A DNA stretch of 64,000 bases from Actinomadura rudentiformis (GTDB lineage Bacteria > Actinomycetota > Actinomycetes > Streptosporangiales > Streptosporangiaceae): positions 62,001 to 126,000 of the forward strand of contig NZ_WBMT01000011.1 in the NCBI RefSeq assembly GCF_008923185.1, in the 5' to 3' direction. Positions 60,014 to 64,000 of the stretch are shown here, in pieces. Each line of letters begins with the position of its first letter. Position 1 is the stretch's first letter. The position numbers and the translations under genes were made by a program. Below the pieces are notes generated by a model. The model saw only the letters and a program-made list of their open reading frames with translations, searched no databases and was not told where the DNA came from.

Positions 60014-61375
60014 ATGTCGGAGACGGCGATCGATCCGCGGGAGCTCGAGGGCGGGCTCAAGCGTGTCATCGGGCGCAGGATGCTCATGCTGTTCGTGGTC
60101 GGCGACATCCTCGGCGCCGGCATCTACGCGCTGGTCGGGCAGGTCGCGGGCGAGGTCGGCGGGGCGGTGTGGGTGCCGTTCCTCGTGGCGTTCGTGCTGG
60201 CGGCGCTGACCGCGACCGCGTATGCGGAGCTGGTCGGCAAGTATCCCCAGGCCGCCGGGGCCGCCCTCTACACCAACAAGGCGTTCGGCATCCCGTTCGT
60301 GACGTTCATCGTGGCGTTCGCGGTGATGATGAGCGGGATCACCTCGGCGAGCGCGGCGGCGCGGGCGTTCGGCGGGAAGTACCTGGCGGAGTTCGTCTCG
60401 CTGCCGACGCTGGTGGGCGCGCTGTTCTTCCTGGCGCTGGTGACGCTGGTCAACTTCGCCGGGATCTCTGAATCGATCAAGGTCAATGTGGTGCTGACGC
60501 TGATCGAGGCGTTCGGGCTGCTCGTGATCATGGTGATCGGGGTGTTCGCGCTGGTCAGTGGGGACGGTGAGCCGAGCCGGGCGCTGGACTTCCATCCGGC
60601 GAACGGGGCGTTCCTGGGCGTGCTCGGCGGCACCGCGCTGGCGTTCTACGCGCTGCTGGGCTTCGAGGACTCGGTCAACCTGGCTGAGGAGGCGAAGGAG
60701 CCGGCAAGGGACTTCCCGCGAGCGCTCTTCGGGGGCCTGGCCATCACCGTGGTCATCTACATCGCGGTCGCGTTCACGGCGACGATGCTGGTCGACACGA
60801 AGACGCTGGAGAGCTCGACCGGGCCGCTGCTGGAGGTCGTGAAGGTGGCGGGGCTCAGCTTCCCGCCGAAGTTGTTCGCGCTGATCGCGCTGCTGGCGGT
60901 CGGCAACACCGCGCTGATCAACATGATCATGGCGTCGCGGCTGGTGTACGGGATGGCGCGGGAACGGATCGTACCGCGGGTGTTCGCCGTGACCCACCCG
61001 ACGCGGGCGACGCCGTGGGCGGCCATCCTGTTCACCGTGGCGCTGGCGGTGATCCTGGTGAGCACCGGGGACATCAGCGGGCTGGCCGACACGACCGTGT
61101 TGTTGCTGCTGTTCGTCTTCGCGCTGGTGAACATCTGCGTGCTGGTGCTGCGCAGGGAGCCGGTCGAGCATGACCACTTCCGCGCGCCGACCTGGATGCC
61201 CGCATTGGGCGCGGTGAGCTGCCTGTTCCTGACGCTGCCCATCACCGGGCGGGAGGGCGAGGTCTACCTGCGGGCCGCGATCCTGATCGGGATCGGCGTG
61301 CTGCTGTGGATCGTCAACCGGCTCATCGTCGGCAGGGTCGAGAAGATCGACGCCGGCAGGATCGACTCCGAGTAG
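60014..61375 (+). CDS. APC family amino-acid permease
   Basis: The 453-residue protein has about twelve membrane helices. The first has the APC motif FVVGDILGAGIYALVGQVAGEVGG; YPQAAGAALYTNKAFG and ALLGFEDSVNLAEEAKEPARDFPRAL are further APC signatures. GAGGGAGGG precedes ATG 60014; the upstream frame to 59978 has no such support. It is a single gene. The substrate, probably an amino acid or amine, cannot be read from the sequence. Confidence 0.93.
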   Translation: MSETAIDPRELEGGLKRVIGRRMLMLFVVGDILGAGIYALVGQVAGEVGGAVWVPFLVAFVLAALTATAYAELVGKYPQAAGAALYTNKAFGIPFVTFIVAFAVMMSGITSASAAARAFGGKYLAEFVSLPTLVGALFFLALVTLVNFAGISESIKVNVVLTLIEAFGLLVIMVIGVFALVSGDGEPSRALDFHPANGAFLGVLGGTALAFYALLGFEDSVNLAEEAKEPARDFPRALFGGLAITVVIYIAVAFTATMLVDTKTLESSTGPLLEVVKVAGLSFPPKLFALIALLAVGNTALINMIMASRLVYGMARERIVPRVFAVTHPTRATPWAAILFTVALAVILVSTGDISGLADTTVLLLLFVFALVNICVLVLRREPVEHDHFRAPTWMPALGAVSCLFLTLPITGREGEVYLRAAILIGIGVLLWIVNRLIVGRVEKIDAGRIDSE

Positions 61376-61486
61376 CGCCACCGGCCGGGGTGAAGCTAGT
61401 ACCACCCCAAGTCGGCCATAGGGGTTACCGACCCGACCCCTGCCTCCACGGGACCGTAGTGATCACGGTTTCCGGGAGGAGTGGCG

Positions 61487-62068
61487 ATGGGTCTCGAGGA
61501 TGTGGGAGCGGCGGTCCAGGAGTGGTTGTCGCTGCCGCCCATCGCCGTGGCGCTCTCCGGATGGCGGCTGTTCGGGTACGTGACGACCGTCGGCGAAGGC
61601 CTCGGCGGGTTGCAGCGGCATGATGCCCGGGCTGTGTTCGTGGCCGTGTTGTGGTTCGTCCCCTGGTCGTGGGTGTTGCGCGAGGTGGCGGTGGGCTGCC
61701 TGGCGCTGTGGCCCGCGAGCGAACGTGTGCTGCGGGCGACCGGGTTGATCGCCACCGGGTCAGCGCTGGACGGGCAGGGCGATCCAGGACGGGTGCCGGG
61801 CGTCATGCCAGACCTTGATGCCCGCGCCGACCGAGTCGATGAGCTGGGGGACCGGCGCGACCAGATGCGGGAAGTCGCCGGTCTGGATCGAGACGCGCAG
61901 CGTGTGGCCGGGCTTGATGACCCCGGCGACCGGGAAGATCTCGACGTCCACCGGCACCGGGCGGTTCTTCGGCATGGGCCGCGCCGAGGCCTTGGTGTAC
62001 GGGTGCCACGGCTGCACGATCAGGCCGTTCCTCGTCACCGACCGCTTCTTGTCCAGCTTGCGCAGTGA
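61487..62068 (+). CDS. Doubtful ORF: small membrane protein or truncated gene remnant
   Basis: An ATG at 61487 follows a very good Shine-Dalgarno sequence (GGGAGGAG). For the first about 91 codons (to near 61760) third positions are almost all G or C and two hydrophobic stretches appear (PIAVALSGWRLFGYVTTVG and AVFVAVLWFVPWSWVLREVAVGCLALW). After that the frame runs antisense to the 3' end of the CocE-like gene and loses its coding look. It may be a genuine small membrane protein read through a convergent overlap, or a gene whose 3' end was replaced. No family recognised. Confidence 0.3.
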   Translation: MGLEDVGAAVQEWLSLPPIAVALSGWRLFGYVTTVGEGLGGLQRHDARAVFVAVLWFVPWSWVLREVAVGCLALWPASERVLRATGLIATGSALDGQGDPGRVPGVMPDLDARADRVDELGDRRDQMREVAGLDRDAQRVAGLDDPGDREDLDVHRHRAVLRHGPRRGLGVRVPRLHDQAVPRHRPLLVQLAQ

Positions 62069-63664
62069 CAGCACCTGCCAGCCGGCGGTCAACTGGGTGG
62101 CCCTGCCGCCGGGGGCGACGTCCTCAAGGCGCACGGTGAGCTGGCCGTCCTTGGCCGCGGTCGAAACGTTGAGGTGCGCCGAAACCGGTCCGGCCAGCCG
62201 CAGCGCTTTCCTCACCGGGATGTCGTAGACCAGCCCCAGCCTGTCGTTCTCGGAGTTGTCGGTCTCGCACCCGGTGCCGAAGAGACCGGCCAGGCCCGCG
62301 GTCCACTGGCTGGTGGAACGTGTGCACAGGCCGGACAGCGGCGTCCACGGCGCAAGATCGGGTCCGCCGGACGCGGCGCCCGTGGTGAGCCTCCCCGGGC
62401 GGCCGGGCGCGGCGTTCCCCGCGAGGCGCAGCGCCTGGTAGCCCGTACGCGCCGGTGGCCACTGCGCGGCGGCAGGCCACGTGCCCGAGCCGTTCTCGTA
62501 GTACCGGACCGGGGGGAGCGCTTCCAGCGCCGGATCGGCGACGTCCCGCAGGTACCGGTCGTACCAGCGCAGCATCAGCTCGGGCAGTTGCGGACCGGGC
62601 TGGGAGATCGTGCCGGGCATCGTACGGCCGAGCGCGGGCCCGGCGGCCTGGAGGTGGGTCCACGGCCCGTACAGGAACTTGGCGGGTACGCGGCGTGCGA
62701 GACGCTGGTAGAGCATGGGCTCGCCGCGCTGGAAGATGTCGAACTGCCCGCCTACGACGAACGCCGGCACGTTGACCTTGTCCACCACGGTGAGCGGGGA
62801 ACGCGTCCGGTAGAACGGCCCGTCGAACGCCCTGTCGCCGCCGGACAGCGCGCTGAACAACATCGTGAGCTGGAACTCCCCGATGTTGCCCACGTGGTCC
62901 TGCAACGCTCTGAGCGCACCGGTCGGATCGGAGCCGGTATAGGTCGGTGGGAGCACGCTGAGGCCCGCGACGGCGCCGAGCCAGAGCGGCATGAAGCCGA
63001 GGTCGATCTGGCCGCCGCTGCCGACCACGTCGCGGTAGGCGTCGCCCATCGGCACGACCGGGAAGATCGCCCTGAGTCCCTTCGGACGCTGCGCGGCTGT
63101 CAGGATCTGGTTGAGGCCGCCGTACGACGCGCCGTACAGGCCGACCTTGCCGTTGCTCCAGGGGCGCCTGGCCGACGACGCCCATTCGACGATCTCCTTG
63201 CCGTCGCGCTGCTCGCGCGGGTTCATCGCCTGCCACTTGCCGGGCGAGCCGCCGGTGCCGCGCACGTCCATGACGACCTGCACGTAGCCACGCTCGACCA
63301 GGTATGCGCTGGTCATGTTCGCCCCCGGCACCGCTTTGTTGTACGGGGTCTGGCTGACGATGACCGGGAACCTCCCCGGAACGGCCTTGCCGCCGCGGGC
63401 CGGCCGGTAGACGTCGGCCAGCAGCCTGACGCCGTCGCTCATCTTCACCCTGACGTCGCGTTCGACGACGACGTCGTACGTGGCAGGGCGGGCGCCCGCG
63501 GCCAACGCTGAGGGGAACGTCGCCGGGGGGACCTGCGAGGGAAGGGCCTGGGCTGGAGGGGCCTGAGTCGAAAGGGCCTGCGCTGGAAGGGCCGTGCCCG
63601 TGAGTCCCGCGAGGGAGAGGGCGGCGACCGCGGGTGGAGCGGTCCAGCGCAGGGAGCGGCGCAT
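61760..63664 (-). CDS. Secreted CocE/NonD family hydrolase (X-Pro dipeptidyl-peptidase S15 type)
   Basis: From ATG 63664 (GGAGG upstream) the protein has 634 residues. A signal peptide (MRRSLRWTAPPAVAALSLAG, cut near ALPAQA) is followed by a short Ala/Pro/Gln repeat. The alpha/beta hydrolase with GDGVRLLADVYRP-like MSDGVRLLADVYRP, SQTPYNKA, VVMDVRGTGGSPG and nucleophile Ser in GLYGASYGGL comes next. The C-terminal jelly-roll domain is the S15/CocE type (GPVSAHLNVSTAAKDGQLTVRLEDV). The Asp and His of the triad are likely in QFDIF and WTHLQ. The substrates are peptides or esters. Confidence 0.92.
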   Translation of the reverse strand: MRRSLRWTAPPAVAALSLAGLTGTALPAQALSTQAPPAQALPSQVPPATFPSALAAGARPATYDVVVERDVRVKMSDGVRLLADVYRPARGGKAVPGRFPVIVSQTPYNKAVPGANMTSAYLVERGYVQVVMDVRGTGGSPGKWQAMNPREQRDGKEIVEWASSARRPWSNGKVGLYGASYGGLNQILTAAQRPKGLRAIFPVVPMGDAYRDVVGSGGQIDLGFMPLWLGAVAGLSVLPPTYTGSDPTGALRALQDHVGNIGEFQLTMLFSALSGGDRAFDGPFYRTRSPLTVVDKVNVPAFVVGGQFDIFQRGEPMLYQRLARRVPAKFLYGPWTHLQAAGPALGRTMPGTISQPGPQLPELMLRWYDRYLRDVADPALEALPPVRYYENGSGTWPAAAQWPPARTGYQALRLAGNAAPGRPGRLTTGAASGGPDLAPWTPLSGLCTRSTSQWTAGLAGLFGTGCETDNSENDRLGLVYDIPVRKALRLAGPVSAHLNVSTAAKDGQLTVRLEDVAPGGRATQLTAGWQVLSLRKLDKKRSVTRNGLIVQPWHPYTKASARPMPKNRPVPVDVEIFPVAGVIKPGHTLRVSIQTGDFPHLVAPVPQLIDSVGAGIKVWHDARHPSWIALPVQR

Positions 63665-63685
63665 GCGGATACCTCCGGAGTTGGC

Positions 63686-63697
63686 TACCGGTCGGTA
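63686..63697. promoter_or_regulatory. TetR-like operator upstream of the hydrolase
   Basis: TACCGGTCGGTA differs by one base from the perfect operator TACCGATCGGTA at 30014 and lies 22 bp upstream of the hydrolase ATG. It is a candidate target of the same or a related TetR-family repressor. Confidence 0.4.
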
Positions 63698-63808
63698 ATG
63701 TAACGGATCACTTACTGCCGCACAGTACTGGACGGACACTCCAGTAACACCGGTGACTTCCGTAACAAGAGACGCACATGTCTCCCCTTTTCGGCAGAAT
63801 GCTAGCCC

Positions 63809-64000
63809 GTGCGCGTACTTCGGGGGATCACCAACTGGACCGTGCTCGCCGTGCTTCCCGTGCTCCTTCTCGCCGCATGCGCGTTCGGGAGTGACGACGG
63901 CGGTCGGCGTGGCGGGGGAGCGGGCGGCGGCGGCTCGGCGAGGCCGGGCGTGGCGGCTTCGCCCAAGGTCACCGACACCGTCGCGGAGAACGCGCGGCCC
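63809..64000 (+). CDS. Lipoprotein, 5' part (continues past the window)
   Basis: GTG 63809 opens 64 codons to the window edge without a stop. MRVLRGITNWTVLAVLPVLLLAAC is a lipoprotein signal with lipobox LAAC (Cys at about 24). It is followed by a Gly-rich linker and VAASPKVTDTVAEN. The mature protein would be anchored to the outside of the membrane. The function cannot be seen from this fragment. It is divergent from the secreted hydrolase gene. Confidence 0.7.
   Translation, partial: MRVLRGITNWTVLAVLPVLLLAACAFGSDDGGRRGGGAGGGGSARPGVAASPKVTDTVAENARP

Overview
The window is high-GC DNA (third codon positions almost all G or C, frequent GTG and TTG starts, ATGA/GTGA gene overlaps) from an actinobacterium. 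The blocks leuS / lexA / LysM gene / nrdR / B12-dependent nrdJ and hrdB-type sigma factor / DUF7455 protein / parE are chromosomal core. Gene content fits a mycelial actinomycete, most plausibly Streptosporangiales (for example Thermomonosporaceae). That placement is an inference from gene content, not a computed phylogeny.

Layout. 1-8.6 kb: 3' part of leuS, a secreted hypothetical, lexA divergent from a small LysM membrane protein with a LexA box facing each gene, a perfect 30-bp minisatellite, then nrdR-nrdJ behind a candidate NrdR box. 8.6-26 kb: accessory and regulatory genes, including MerR, XRE and HxlR regulators with visible operators, lplA, a PaaI thioesterase, DoxX, tandem TerD, an HhH DNA-repair protein, RNase HII, a two-component system, a membrane-anchored double AAA+ ATPase and an AlkZ-like glycosylase. 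26-31.6 kb: SRPBCC, SMP-30, a DGPF protein with its ECF sigma factor, and a TetR/SDR divergent pair. 31.6-40.2 kb: a long minus-strand run with pxpC-pxpB-pxpA and a YcsI-type cyclase (5-oxoproline/D-glutamate catabolism). Upstream of it are two paralogous proline-rich proteins and a small partner of unknown function.

40.2-51.6 kb: a cytochrome b / molybdenum oxidoreductase pair, an HhH glycosylase, a PAS-GAF-SpoIIE phosphatase, the principal sigma factor, yaaA, a GNAT acetyltransferase, a DUF7455 zinc protein and an ABC exporter. 51.6-64 kb: parE, then a tightly overlapping seven-gene operon (sugar epimerase, GT2, DUF2064 transferase, methyltransferase, fused cytochrome-b/molybdenum enzyme, small membrane protein, polytopic membrane protein), an amino-acid permease, a secreted CocE/NonD hydrolase and the start of a lipoprotein gene.

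The least explained regions are the two proline-rich paralogues with their small partner (34.7-38.5 kb), the sugar/molybdenum operon (54.1-59.9 kb), and the repeat and operator structures in the nrdR and parE upstream regions. Many starts appear leaderless: a TANNNT-like -10 hexamer lies six or seven bases before the start codon at several monocistronic genes. No tRNA, rRNA, CRISPR array, insertion sequence or prophage was found.
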